64,000 nucleotides of DNA. It comes from Isoetes taiwanensis (lineage: Eukaryota > Streptophyta > Lycopodiopsida > Isoetales > Isoetaceae). Location of the stretch: positions 3,099,510-3,163,509 of the forward strand of contig JAJEKV010000046.1 in assembly GCA_021234155.1 (NCBI GenBank), written 5' to 3'. Below are positions 37,501 through 48,500 of the stretch, in pieces (the first letter of the stretch is position 1; every line of letters starts with the position of its first letter). The position numbers and the translations under genes were made by a program. The notes beneath the pieces are model-generated. The model worked only from the letters and a program-made list of their open reading frames with translations, had not been told where the DNA came from and searched no databases.

Positions 37501-39643
37501 ACATCCTATGCTTAGATTAGCGCACTAGATTGAATGAGAGGTCCACTAGTTGCTCATATCGAGTAGAGATTAGCTCTATTGGTCATGGAAGTTGGTCCCT
37601 AGAGTAACTTCAATGTTTTGAACTCATATGCGAAGTCAAAATTAGATTCCGAGCTCGATAGAGTGGCTGAATTAGGGGACCACGCCATTTTCTCGACGTG
37701 CCCCTACATCGAGAATGGAAAATTTGGGGATTGGCACATCTGTGCGGCAAGTGATCATTTTTTCTTTTGAGAGATGTTTCATGGGACATGAGCTACCATT
37801 TCAACGGTGGGATTAGCAGATGAAGCTGTTTTGGTGCCCCGATACTTAAACCCTACTAAATATGTAGGGTTTAGATTTTGGCAGCCTTTCCTGCCTCTGA
37901 AGTGGTCGAGAGCTTGCAAGCATAGTCTCTAAAGTAGATTCGATGTTTTTGACTCATGCACAGAGTCAAAACCATATTCCGAGCTTGCTAGAGTGGTCGA
38001 ACTGAAGGAACCCCATTTCTTGGTCGTGCCCCTACGTGGGAAAGGGGGAAATTTGGGGGTTGGCACATTCGTGCGGTAGGTGTTGATTTTTTCTTTTGAG
38101 AGACGTTTCATGGGACATGACCTACCATTTGAACGATGGGATTAGCAGATGAAGCTGTTTTGGTGCCCCGATACTTAAACCCTACTAAATTTGTAGGGTT
38201 TAGGTTTTGGAAGCCTTCCCTGCCTCCGAAGTGGTTGAGAGCTTGCATGCATAGTTCCTAAAGTAAATTGGATGTTTTTGACTCATGCACAAAGCTAAAA
38301 GCACATTCTGAGCTTGCTAGAGTGGTCGAACTGGAGGAACACCCCATTTCTTGGTGTTCCCCCTACGTGGGAAAGGGGGAAATTTGGGGGTTGGCACATC
38401 CGTGCATTGGATTTCCAACTTTTATTTTCGGAGATGTTTTTGGGATATGAACTCTTATTTGAACGATGGGATTTGCAAACGACGTGATTTTGGTGCCTTG
38501 ATACGTAAACCCTACTAAATCTGTAGGGTTTTGGTCTTGACAGACTTCCCTACCTCGGAAGTAGTCGAGAGCTTATGTGCACAGTTTCCTCAAGGGTCCA
38601 AAAAGAGGCCTCAAGAATGAGAACAAAGAACCCCTTCCTAGGCACCAGTTCCAAACTTGCGCCCTTGCAATGGCTCGTAACAAGCTAGACATTGTGCAAC
38701 CGGGCATGCTAGAAGGCAGAACATGACAGATTGGCTCCGCCCTTGCATCTAGACGGCTAGAGTCACCCTTGAACACATGTTTGAGGAGTAGACAATCGAT
38801 CAAACGCCGGGCTCGCCTAGATCCTATGCTTAGATTAGCGCACTAGGCAAGGAGTGCATTGAATGAGAGGTCCACTAGTTGCTCATATCGAGTAGAGATT
38901 AGCTCTATTGGTCATGAAAGTTGGTCCCTAGAGTAATTTTGATGTTTTGAACTCATATGCGAAGTCAAAATTAGATTCCAAGCTCGATAGAGTGGCTGAA
39001 TTAGGGGACCACACCATTTTCTCACCGTGCCCCTACATCGAGAAGGGGAAAATTTGGGGATTGGCACATTCGTACAGCAAGTGTTCATTTTTTCTTTTGA
39101 GAGATGTTTCATGGGACATGAGCTACCATTTCAACGGTGGGATTAGTAGATGAAGCTATTTTGGTGCCCCGATATGTAAACCCTACTAAATCTGTAGGGT
39201 TTAGATTTTGGCAGCCTTTCCTGCCTCTGAAGTGGTCGAGAGCTTGCAAACATAGTCTCTAAAGTAGATTCGATGTTTTTGACTCATGCACAAAATCAAA
39301 ACCACATTCCGAGCTTGCTAGAGTGGTCGAACTGAAGGAACCTCATTTCTTGGTCGTGCCCCTACGTGGGAAAGGGGGAAATTTGGGGGTTGGCAGATTC
39401 GTGCGGTAGGTGTTCATTTTTTCTTTTGAGAGACGTTTCATGGGATATGACCTACCATTTGAATGATGGGATTAGCAGATGAAGCTGTTTTAGTGCCCCG
39501 ATACTTAAACCCTACTAAATTTGTAGGGTTTAGGTTTTGGAAGTCTTCCCTGCCTCCGAAGTGGTCGAGAGCTTGCATCATAGTTCCTGTAAATTGGATG
39601 TTTTTGACTCATGCACAAAGCTAAAAGCACATTCTGAGCTTGC
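34559..39643. repeat. Telo-box satellite array, types A and B
   Basis: Units start at GATAC(T/G)TAAACCCTAC, near 34559, 34891, 35221, 35549, 35886, 36214 (its start worn), 36863, 37196, 37841, 38170, 38500, 39171 and 39500. Most units are about 330 bp (type A). Three are about 650-670 bp (type B, starting at 36214, 37196 and 38500). Type B carries an extra segment with TTTCCTCAAGGGTCC. The order is five A, B, A, B, A, A, B, A, A. Nearly every unit opens with TAAACCCTAC and GTAGGGTTTA around a 7-base loop. Confidence 0.95.
36264..36494 (-). other. Recurrent minus-strand ORF in type-B satellite units
   Basis: Frames beginning near MIDC-LLKHVFKGDSSRLDAR and ending FGPLRKLCT recur at 36264-36494, 37269-37460, 38573-38803 and, shorter, 44981-45163. 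They track the satellite's own sequence conservation. I see no known domain and treat them as repeat-borne ORFs, not genes. Confidence 0.4.
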
Positions 39644-40000
39644 TTACTACAAGAGAATGACTGTTTATTGTCAGAAAAGCGCCGACCGTTAGAGAGATTT
39701 TGCTCGACGCTTACGGCCGACGACTAAACCGACGATTATTTTTCTTCGACGCTTTTTCCGGACGATCTTACGTGGATATTGCGCCCCGATTAAGCGTCGA
39801 AAGTATAAGTCGGGCTATCGCGGCCACATAAATCGTCGAAAATGTAACGCCGTCGGAAAAAGCGTCCGACAAAGCATCGTAACAAAGCGCCGAAAAGACG
39901 TCAGAAAAAGCGTCGAAAATGTGTCGCAATAACATCGTAAAAAAGCCGATATTTCTTTTAGATTTTGTGTCGATTTAAGCCGAAGTGTGTCAGATAATTC

Positions 40001-42425
40001 GTCACAAGATAACACTATTACAATTTTAGTCATAACATTTCATCCAAGAGTATATTTTAGATGGAATTTGATGTTTTCAAAAGCTATATTCCCCAAAAAC
40101 TTGTTGATCCCTAACTAAATCTGTAAATTTCCATCCCTAGCTAGTATTGTAGGTTTGAGCTGCAACACAAGGGCTAGATATAGCACTTCTGAAGCTCATG
40201 CTGTTATGAGAGGTCTAGAAGTCCCACATCACATGCTCAAAATACTAGAGTTGTATATTTTCTGGAGCTCTTTGCATAGCTCTGAAATCCTTTGAAAGCT
40301 ACAATACGGTTCAAAAACTACACATGATCTTATACTTCTAAGGGGGTTCTTATTTTCCCTCAACTTTTTAGAAGCCAATGAGTGGGTATCATATAAAGTT
40401 TAAAATGGTGATATGCCTGAAAAACTAAATATTGGGTGCATAATTTGCCTAATATGCAAATGGCCATAATATGGGCTTGACTTTGAGAAATGATAAGACT
40501 TGAAAAGGATAATGGCATGCTCCAAATCAAGGCGAATTTATGCCAGTGTGCCATGGTGGCATCCATGTTTTTAGATTGCCTAAAATGCAGGGCACTAGCC
40601 ATATTTGTTAGTAGCTAAAGGCTTAAGGGGCTAATTGGTGAAAATCTATAGATTTGAGAATGATACTAGAAATTATTATGATTTTATGCGAATAACTCGC
40701 TGTCCTTTGAACTAAGGGAAAATTACATGTATAGGTCATTCCATATAGCTTAAACTTGTCTGGAAGATGGCGAAATATTACTACAAACAGGCTCTTACAT
40801 TATTTAATGATGCTATTTGTATTCAATGTCCGGTTGGGTTCTCAGGCTTACACTTAACCTTTATTATATTTGAGACTAGTGTGGCAGGAAATTATAGTAT
40901 GGTGAACACTAGACTTAAAATTTCTAAAGGCATTTCTATTAATCGATGGGCCTGAGGGATGCTCCCTCAATGCCTAGAATGGGAGGAACCTTTGCAAAAA
41001 CGGCTGGCTGCTCGGCTTCTATTCGGCTGTGCCAGATCATGACAAAATTTAGAAGCTTGGAGCAAAAAAACCAGGTCGGTCCTTATGGTTATACAATTTT
41101 ACATTTGAGATTTAATTTATGATATAGAATGTGAAGCCTTTGCAAGATTATGTGCTTCATTGGAAAAAGAGATAAGGTTTTTGAAAGATGTTCTGAAAAT
41201 AATCTTATATGCTCATAAATGGGCTGAACAGATACCCAAAAATGAGCCTGCCAGATCCAAGAATGATTCCATAGCTGTGGCAAATTGGAGTTGGCTTTTC
41301 TGGACTTAGTCCTCTGTTACAACTCTCTGCAGTGTGGATGCTCTAATGGCAGCAATATTAATTATTATTGTGGAGCGCATATATTCAGGTTAGCCTGTCA
41401 TAATGTTTAGTTCCGACAATTTTAAGGTTGCTAGTATTCCTATTACGTTAAACTAATAAATACAGATGTCCTTGGATATGAGGCAAGAACAAGCTTTCAT
41501 GCTTCTATTCAGGTTGAAAAGTGTTTTAAGTTTCATGGTAATGTTTCATGCCAATTTGAGTATACTTCCTAAGATATGAATGGTTTTGATTATCATGATA
41601 GAATTCCATGGAATGTAAGATAATAGAAATGCTGCTTTTATGGTTTCTTAAAGTGCCAAATGGATAATGGTAAATGCTGATAGACCGAGTTCTTGTTGAG
41701 CCCTGAAGCGTCATTTTCCCAGGCCAATGAAGGTTGTAAGGAATAAGATTTGTTCTCTTCACTTGCATTTCTACCATTTTTTAGTTTGTTATTCATATTA
41801 GAATATGGATATTTGGTGCTGAAGGTAAGAACCATTGATTCCCTTTGCTCTGCCAGAGTTGGGCATTTGATTCGACAGGCAACAATAAGGTACTTCTTTA
41901 AGGCTCATGTAAGTTTTAGTGACATATAAATTTTTTTGGCTATTGTTTGCTGGATTTTTGTTTTGTGTAGCCTGAGATCATGCCCAAATATGCTACAATG
42001 CCTACCAATCTACTTGTGGGCCAATTGTGGATTGTTTTTAGTTAAACCAAGCATGCAAGTTATCACAGATCTTATAATTTGTACAATTCCACGAAACTTT
42101 ATACGATGCTCATTGGTATCTCTGTGAGGGAGGAAACTTGGTATCGCGCATGGAGTGGAAACTTTCAACACTTTGAACTCAAACTTCTTTTATTTCATGC
42201 TAGAGCATGCGTGAGCCTTTAAATTTATGCCATGTCCAACAATGGTAGCTCCCCTGATGCAGCATCTCAAAAACACTACAATCCTCAAGTAAGGTCTTCC
42301 TTGAAGAGTGCTAGTGGGTTATGGGCTCCAGAATACATTGGTCTACACTGGTCTGAGATGTCAGAAAGGTCTTTTAAGGGTCAAGACATTGATTGAATAA
42401 GCAACGATTGAAATGGTGGTTAAGG
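40001..42425. other. Interior of the second CACTA, no recognised exon
   Basis: AT-rich, intron-like DNA. A possible exon near 42,231 begins MSNNGSSPDAASQKHYNPQ before a GT, but I cannot link it to a family. Nothing else was seen. Confidence 0.3.
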
Positions 42426-42439
42426 AAAGGTCAAGGTTT

Positions 42440-43180
42440 GGATGTCAATGAAGATGGCATTGTCCGAAATTCCAAAGGACCCTCTGGATTTGTGTGTTCC
42501 AAGTCTAGACAAGGATGCATGTGGGGTTGGCTTTGTAGCTGAGCTTTCAGCTCAACCAAGCCGTAAAATGGTAAGCTAATTTCCAATTTGTGATGGAAAT
42601 GGATTGTTGTCTCAAAAATGTTGACTATATGATCTCTTTTGTTGTTTGCAGGTTGATGATGCTCTTGAGATGCTTGTGCGAATGACACATCGTGGATGTG
42701 TGGTTGCAAGATCAATAGGGGTGATGGTGCTGGAATTCTTGCATTACCGCTATTGTTTTTTGCAGTGGTAAATTCCTTCTGATGACTGCATTGTGTACCA
42801 CGTTTTTCAGCTTCACCTACTGTTCTTTCCAGGTGGCCAATGAGGAATTAGGTGTTGATCTACCTCCTCCTTCTAAACATGATATAGGAATGCTTTTTTT
42901 TCCTGCATCAGAAACTAGGCGCATGGAGAGCAAGGACGTATTTATGCAGGTAAATATGCAACAGAGTGCTTTGACTGTTGTTTCCTCAGACAATTATCAC
43001 TTTGCCATTGTCTTCTGGAGGTTGCAGAATGTTTAGGACATACCATTCTAGGATGGCGCGGAGTAAAGACCAACAACTTTGATTTGAGAGATTGTGCACT
43101 AAGACAGAACCTGTCGTTGAGCATGTCTTTTTAACTGCCGTCTTGGTACGTATGTTGCGGACTAGACCGTCTTACGCAGA
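42440..43180 (+). pseudogene. Glutamate synthase (GOGAT) N-terminal fragment
   Basis: Four exon pieces with GT-AG borders lie in order. One ends at 42570 (VPSLDKDACGVGFVAELSAQ, including the Cys of CGVGF that is the glutaminase nucleophile). 42652-42767 encodes DDALEMLVRMTHRG and, after a one-base frameshift, the GDGAGILALP motif. 42833-42949 encodes ELGVDLPPPSKHDIGMLFFP and MESKDVF. The last starts at 43028 (CLGHTILGWRGVKTNN, then in another frame EPVVEHVFLTAV). These match the class-II glutaminase start of plant glutamate synthase, probably the NADH type. The rest of the enzyme is absent. It is a captured fragment with introns kept, so it was copied from DNA. Confidence 0.85.
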
Positions 43181-43259
43181 GATGTAAGCAAAAGACATGT
43201 ATTTAGTTTTGGAGATTTTGCGCTTATAGGCGCTTGTCTCATTTTTAACTGTGGAATAT

Positions 43260-43480
43260 CTTTTTATGGCTCCAACATCAAATTTGTTTGGGTCTATTTC
43301 ACAGCCATGGACATTTGGTCAGTCTCCATTTGGGCAGACTCCATTGTTTGGGCGACTGGCACTGCAAACATCATTGGGGCAGTCTTAGCTCATACACCTC
43401 CGTGTGGTCAACAGCCGTAAACCTAGTCTATTTGGGTGAGCAACACCGGCACAATTTGGTGAACTACAAACAAGTAGCAT
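43260..43480 (+). pseudogene. FG-nucleoporin-like fragment
   Basis: The plus strand reads APTSNLFGSISQPWTFGQSP and FGQTPLFG, a run of FG and FGQ repeats as in NUP98-type nucleoporins. After stops, SLFG and AQFG pieces follow. It lies right after the GOGAT fragment, inside the same transposon, and is too short to name the gene. Confidence 0.45.
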
Positions 43481-44329
43481 GCCCTTCGATGCAATATTTC
43501 ATAACCTGTAGCAGTAGCAAATACATATCCGTGAGGAATTACATGTTGGTCCAATTTATCCAATCTGACTCTATTGACTAACATAGGGCGTCTCTATTGA
43601 CTAACACAGGGCCAGCATAAGCATAAGCAGATTGAGACTGGATTTGCTGGATATGAGAAACTCAAGCAAAAGTATGAGCATTAAGCACAAAGTATGAGCA
43701 TTACCTACAGTATCTCTGTTTGTGCTTTACACCTATGGTTTTTTCCTGGGCAATGGCAGCGGCATGTGATTTTTCCCTGGCTCTTTTGGAGGTAAATCTG
43801 TTCACACATATGTTGTTTAGATATGTATAAAGCATATGGACATTTCTGTCCTCAGGTTTTAAATTAAAAATCTGCAAATGATCGTGTGATGGCATGATCG
43901 AAGTGAACAGATCTATTGAAAAACACTAAATGGCATTTTGTTTGTATTCCAGGGAGTTTATTTGGCTGTTGTAAGCAATGTCGAGAAATGCTCAATCTAC
44001 GAATAAGAGTTGTGTTGTAATGCCCAACCTGATGATATTCCTGGTACAATTTCATGTACTGGTTCCCTCTTGGTGGCATTTTAAAGATTGTGTGTACTTT
44101 GACATGTAACATTGACATGTAACAATTACTACTTGAATAAAGGATCTCAAAATTTTCATAATCTTGTCTATGAATTTGTAAAATATATTCATGTAAATTT
44201 AAGTATCATCATATCCTAAGAATGCAATTGTGAAATGCAATTAGATTCGGTTAGGAGTGCAAGTAAATCCAAAAGAATATGTGTGACTAATAACCTGACA
44301 AAAATGCTAGCAAAAATATTTTTGACGAT
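43481..44329. other. Interior of the second CACTA, right part
   Basis: AT-rich DNA with a short direct repeat (AAGTATGAGCATTA at about 43,670 and 43,691). No recognised gene. Confidence 0.3.
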
Positions 44330-44660
44330 TCTTTGACGGAAAATGTTGACAAAAAATTTGACAAATTTTCTCGACGCTTCCTCGACGCTTTTTCTCACGC
44401 TTTTTCTCTCGGACGCTTTTTTTTACACTTAATCGCCGAAGAACCGACGCTTTTTCGACACATAAGCCGCCGATTCTTCGACGCTTTTTCTGACACTTGC
44501 CGCCGAAGAACCGACGGTTTTTCTCGACGCTTTTTGACACTTAATCGCCGATAATAAGCGGCATGTGTAATTCGCCGGTCAAGAGGGTCCGGCAGTTGTC
44601 TATTTTAGGAAGACCATCCGACGCTTTTTCTAACAAAAATTGTCATTCTCTTTGTAGTAG

Positions 44661-45485
44661 ATTGGTCGAATCGAGGAACACCCCCATTTCTTGGTCGTGT
44701 CTCCCTATGTGGGAAATGGGAAAATTTGGGGATTGGTACATCCGCGTATTGGATTTCCAACTTTTATTTTCAGAGATGTTTTTTGGGACATGAACTCTTA
44801 TTTGAACGATGGGATTAGCAAACGACGTGATTTTGGTGTCTTGATACGTAAACCCTACTAAATCTGTAGGGTTCAAGTCTTGACAGCCTTCCCTACCTCG
44901 AAAATAGTCGAGAGCTTACGTGCACAGTTTCCTCAAGGGTCCGAAAAGAGGCCCCAAGAGTGAGAACAAAGAACCCCTTCCTAGGCATCGATTCCAAACT
45001 TGCGCCCTTGCGATGGCTCGTAACATGCTGGATATTGTGCAACCGGGCATGCTAGAAGGCAGGACATGACAGTTTGGCTCCGTCTTGCATCTAGATGGCT
45101 AGAGTCACCCTTGAACACATGTTTGAGGAGTAGACAATCGAGCGCACTAGGCAAGGAGTGCATTGAATGAGAGCTCCACTAGTTGCTCATATCAAGTAGA
45201 GATTAGCTCTATTGGTCATGGAAGTTAGTCCCTAGAGTAGCTTCGATGCAGATGAAGCTATTTTGGTCCCCCAATATTTAAACCCTACTAAATTTGTATA
45301 GGGTTTATGTATTGGAAACCCTAATAGCAAACGGAACCTTAATAGATTATATTGGACATAAACTCTTATTTGAACGATGGGATTAGCAAACGACGCGATT
45401 TTGGTGCCTTGATACGTAAACCATACTACATTACGACGCGATTTTGGTGCCTTGGGACATGAGCTCAGTAATTTCATGCAATACA
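44661..45485. repeat. Satellite array, right part
   Basis: It resumes the type-A unit cut by the second CACTA (to 44843). A shortened type-B unit follows (44843-45271, with the TTTCCTCAAGGGTCC segment), then broken A-like pieces with GATACGTAAACC near 45,412. It ends next to the 3' end of tnp2. Confidence 0.9.
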
Positions 45486-45589
45486 TCTACAACAATTCAG
45501 ATCCGTACCTAATATTCACTGACCTTATTATATCTCCTATCTAGTCTATCAATTTGCCTCCTTGTCGAGCATGTCTTTCAATTGTACAT

Positions 45590-48500
45590 TTAGCCATCAT
45601 CTTCTACATTATCATTTTCATGTATTAGTTCTTGACACTCCTCCATGTTTACATACAAGTCGTGATCAATACAGATCTCTTGTTGTACTGGAGTATCATT
45701 CTCATCAATGTCGAGAAAAACAAATATCCCATCGTTACATTCTTTTTCCTCGTCAATAGGTTCACCATCATCTATTGTTGATGGAATCTCCATGTCATCG
45801 ATGCCTCCTCCCTCAATGTCCATAGCCATGTCCCCTCCCTCAAAAACATCTAGACCTTCTCCTCCTCCTCCAACCATCCATGCCTTCTCCCTCAATGTAC
45901 ATAGCCATGCCCCCTCCCTCAACATTGACGCCTTCTCTTCCTTCATCTTCTACATCCTCTGCAAGAGAAGGCACTACCTCATAATTTTTTATCTGTCGTA
46001 GGTTGACCTGCATGAAAGTACCCAGATCAATAGCCTATGAAAGAAACTAGCATTTTCAACCTGCATCACGTATAACCAATCTCGATCATTAGGTGCAAGG
46101 TGCAGATATACTTGTTGACACTTCTCTAGAAAAATGTAAGGGTCATTGTCTTCTGGAATCAAACGTGTAGACTTGACTTGAACTAAACCACTAGAACTGT
46201 GACGAAATGTGGCATTCCTGCCTCTTAATTGTGCATCAAACCATCTAACTCGAAACAGGACTTTGGTGGTGAATTGCCGAAAATCAAGTTCCAAAATTTG
46301 TTGTATTTTACAACATATTCAATCTCAGCTTCTATCAGGTTCGTGTCCCTTGAACTAGCGCGACTTGCAACTGTAAAAGTAGATATCACACCACAATCAA
46401 AAGTGACACAACCTTCATCCCTTTTCTGAACCCAAAAGTGGCGCTCATTGCAACTGCAAAATCGAGTAAAGATTGACATAATGTAAACAAGTACAAGCAA
46501 AGACAAAGGCAATTTCTCTTTCCTCATAAGTTACAGAGCTGGGTTCCACTCTCTTTGATGCTAAGACTGTCTTTAATATCCAATCTTCGGGCATAGTATC
46601 TGGTAGTGTTCATAGCTCAGGAGGGTATTGTGACGTTCCAACACGCGATAATCACGGTCCCGGGGCATATCGCATTGTTCTACACGCCAGCGTTACCGCC
46701 ACTCCAACCGACGATGTAATGCCGTGTAGCCAGTGAGTAGCCCTAGGGGGCAACTTGCTAGGTATGTGCATTTCTTATTAATGTGCACATGCACATTTAT
46801 TAAGGTGCACACATTTCCATGTGGGCACATTTAGGTGCACACATTTCCATGTAGGCACATTTGGCCACCTAGCCATTAAAGGCAAGTGGGCCCATTTCCA
46901 ATTATCCCACATGCCTAAAGGGATAATTGGAAACCCTAAGCCCCAACCCTTGCCTATTTAAGTAGAAAACCCTAACTTGCCATTTTTCGTCCCTAGGGTT
47001 TTAGAGCTCGCTTTTGGCTGCTCTATGAGTCAAAACCGCCTCCCGGACTTAAATCACGAGAGAATGGCACCATTAGTTTCCCTTGATTCGGCGGTTCGTG
47101 GGATGATGGGGGCTTCGGTCGAGGAGGAGCAACTCATGGATCGGGTATGTAGTCGATTTAATGGTCTAAAACCGTTTTCCATCATTGTATCAAGAGGTTT
47201 AGCCTATTAAATCGCCTTTTTAGCAGCTATCTAGATCTCTAGATGAGTAGATGCCAGGACTCTAACTAAAGAACCTAACTCTATGATATAAATTAGATCT
47301 ATGTTCTTTTAGTTCTTCCGTGATGTCTATGGATGATGTATCTCTGTGAACTCCTTGTATTGGGAAGGGGTAGAGACTTCAAGCTTGGTAGTAGATGCTC
47401 CTAGATTAGCCTCTCTAGCACACCATAGATTCGCCTTTGGTACAAGAACCACACCGGTTGTGGGTGAAGGGGCGAGGCGGGCTAAGAAGGAGGTTAGTGT
47501 TCTCGACTCTTGAAATCGATCCCTCCGGTGTGTAAGGCCTACCGGGATCATTGTGACTAGGTCTAATGGCTTACCACCGAGTGTGGGTAAGGCATGGGCT
47601 CGACACCCGTGAAGTGGTGTTCATGACTTTCCAAAGGTTCAATCGAATCACGGGCGGTGGCCCTCTAGTCACCTTGAGTCGGCATGTAGATCTCTGGGGG
47701 AGTGATCCCTACCTGCCCCCATCGAATCGGGATGATGACCGGGGAGTAGCCCTTTGGCTATGCATCCCGCGGCTCTGGTCGTCCCCTTGCACTTTTTCAG
47801 CCTACTCTCGCAAAGTGTGCGCAATGGAGGGGCGGATGGAGTGGACAACCCTATGCCATGTTCTTATGCCAGCCAAATCCATTGCCATGAATTCGCCCCA
47901 ATGAACTCTCTGGAGACCCAAGCCGTCCGGGTCATCCCTTTGAGTCCGAGCCTTGGGTAGGATTCCCTATGTGATGTGCTGATCTTTTGTCTATGCAGAT
48001 ATGTGGAGGACCATCCCGTGATGGTCATATGATGTTGATGTATGTACTACTGACATGTATGTTTACGCTTCGCAGCTAGGTAGGCCACGAGGGAGACGTG
48101 GTAAAGGACCCCTTCATTCTTCCCACCCTGGAACTCTTCAAGGTTGCGGTGATACGTGGAGGGCCCTATATTAGCATGGAGTCTGGTATGGGGATGAACT
48201 CTGTTTGTATACCTGGGTGAGTGCACCGTGATATGAGGGGACGCCACAGTAGTGCTGCGTGATTGTTGTCGCCATTGTCGTCGTTCTAGTTCCCTGGCTT
48301 GCTTTAGCTCATCATACTTTCGAACCCATTTCTCCATGCATTGCTCATTATGCAGTATGTAAAATTTGATTGCACTAAGCTCATCGTGCTTTAGTTTGTA
48401 ATTGCGCCCTTTGCTATGTAGCTTATCCAAGCTTTGTTCATGTTGTAGGAACAACACTGCTTCCTTATCAACTTTCTTAAGATATGTTGATATGGCAAAT

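Larger units (their letters stand above)
39644..44660. mobile_element. Second CACTA-like element (about 5 kb) carrying gene fragments
   Basis: The ends are inverted copies: (T)TACTACAAGAGAATGAC on the left, and GTCATTCTCTTTGTAGTAG on the right with one extra base. Inside both ends lies another family of subterminal repeats, GACGCTTTTTC and CGCCGA words (39,665-40,000 and 44,330-44,640). The flanking satellite pieces, about 145 and 180 bp, add up to one type-A unit, which proves an insertion. No clear 3-bp duplication remains. No transposase is visible. It carries pieces of glutamate synthase and an FG-repeat protein, so it resembles a Pack-CACTA element. Confidence 0.85.

Noticed and set aside
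39641-44663. Three-base target duplication for the second CACTA
   Set aside because: The bases next to the termini (TGC and ATT) do not match; only the split satellite unit supports the insertion.
45708-46001. Plus-strand ORF rich in S and P
   Set aside because: It is the antisense of the acidic, glycine-rich tail of tnp2 on the minus strand.
46624-48253. Five-base target duplication for the solo LTR
   Set aside because: GGTAT and GTAGT differ too much to claim a duplication; the LTR ends may be off by a few bases.
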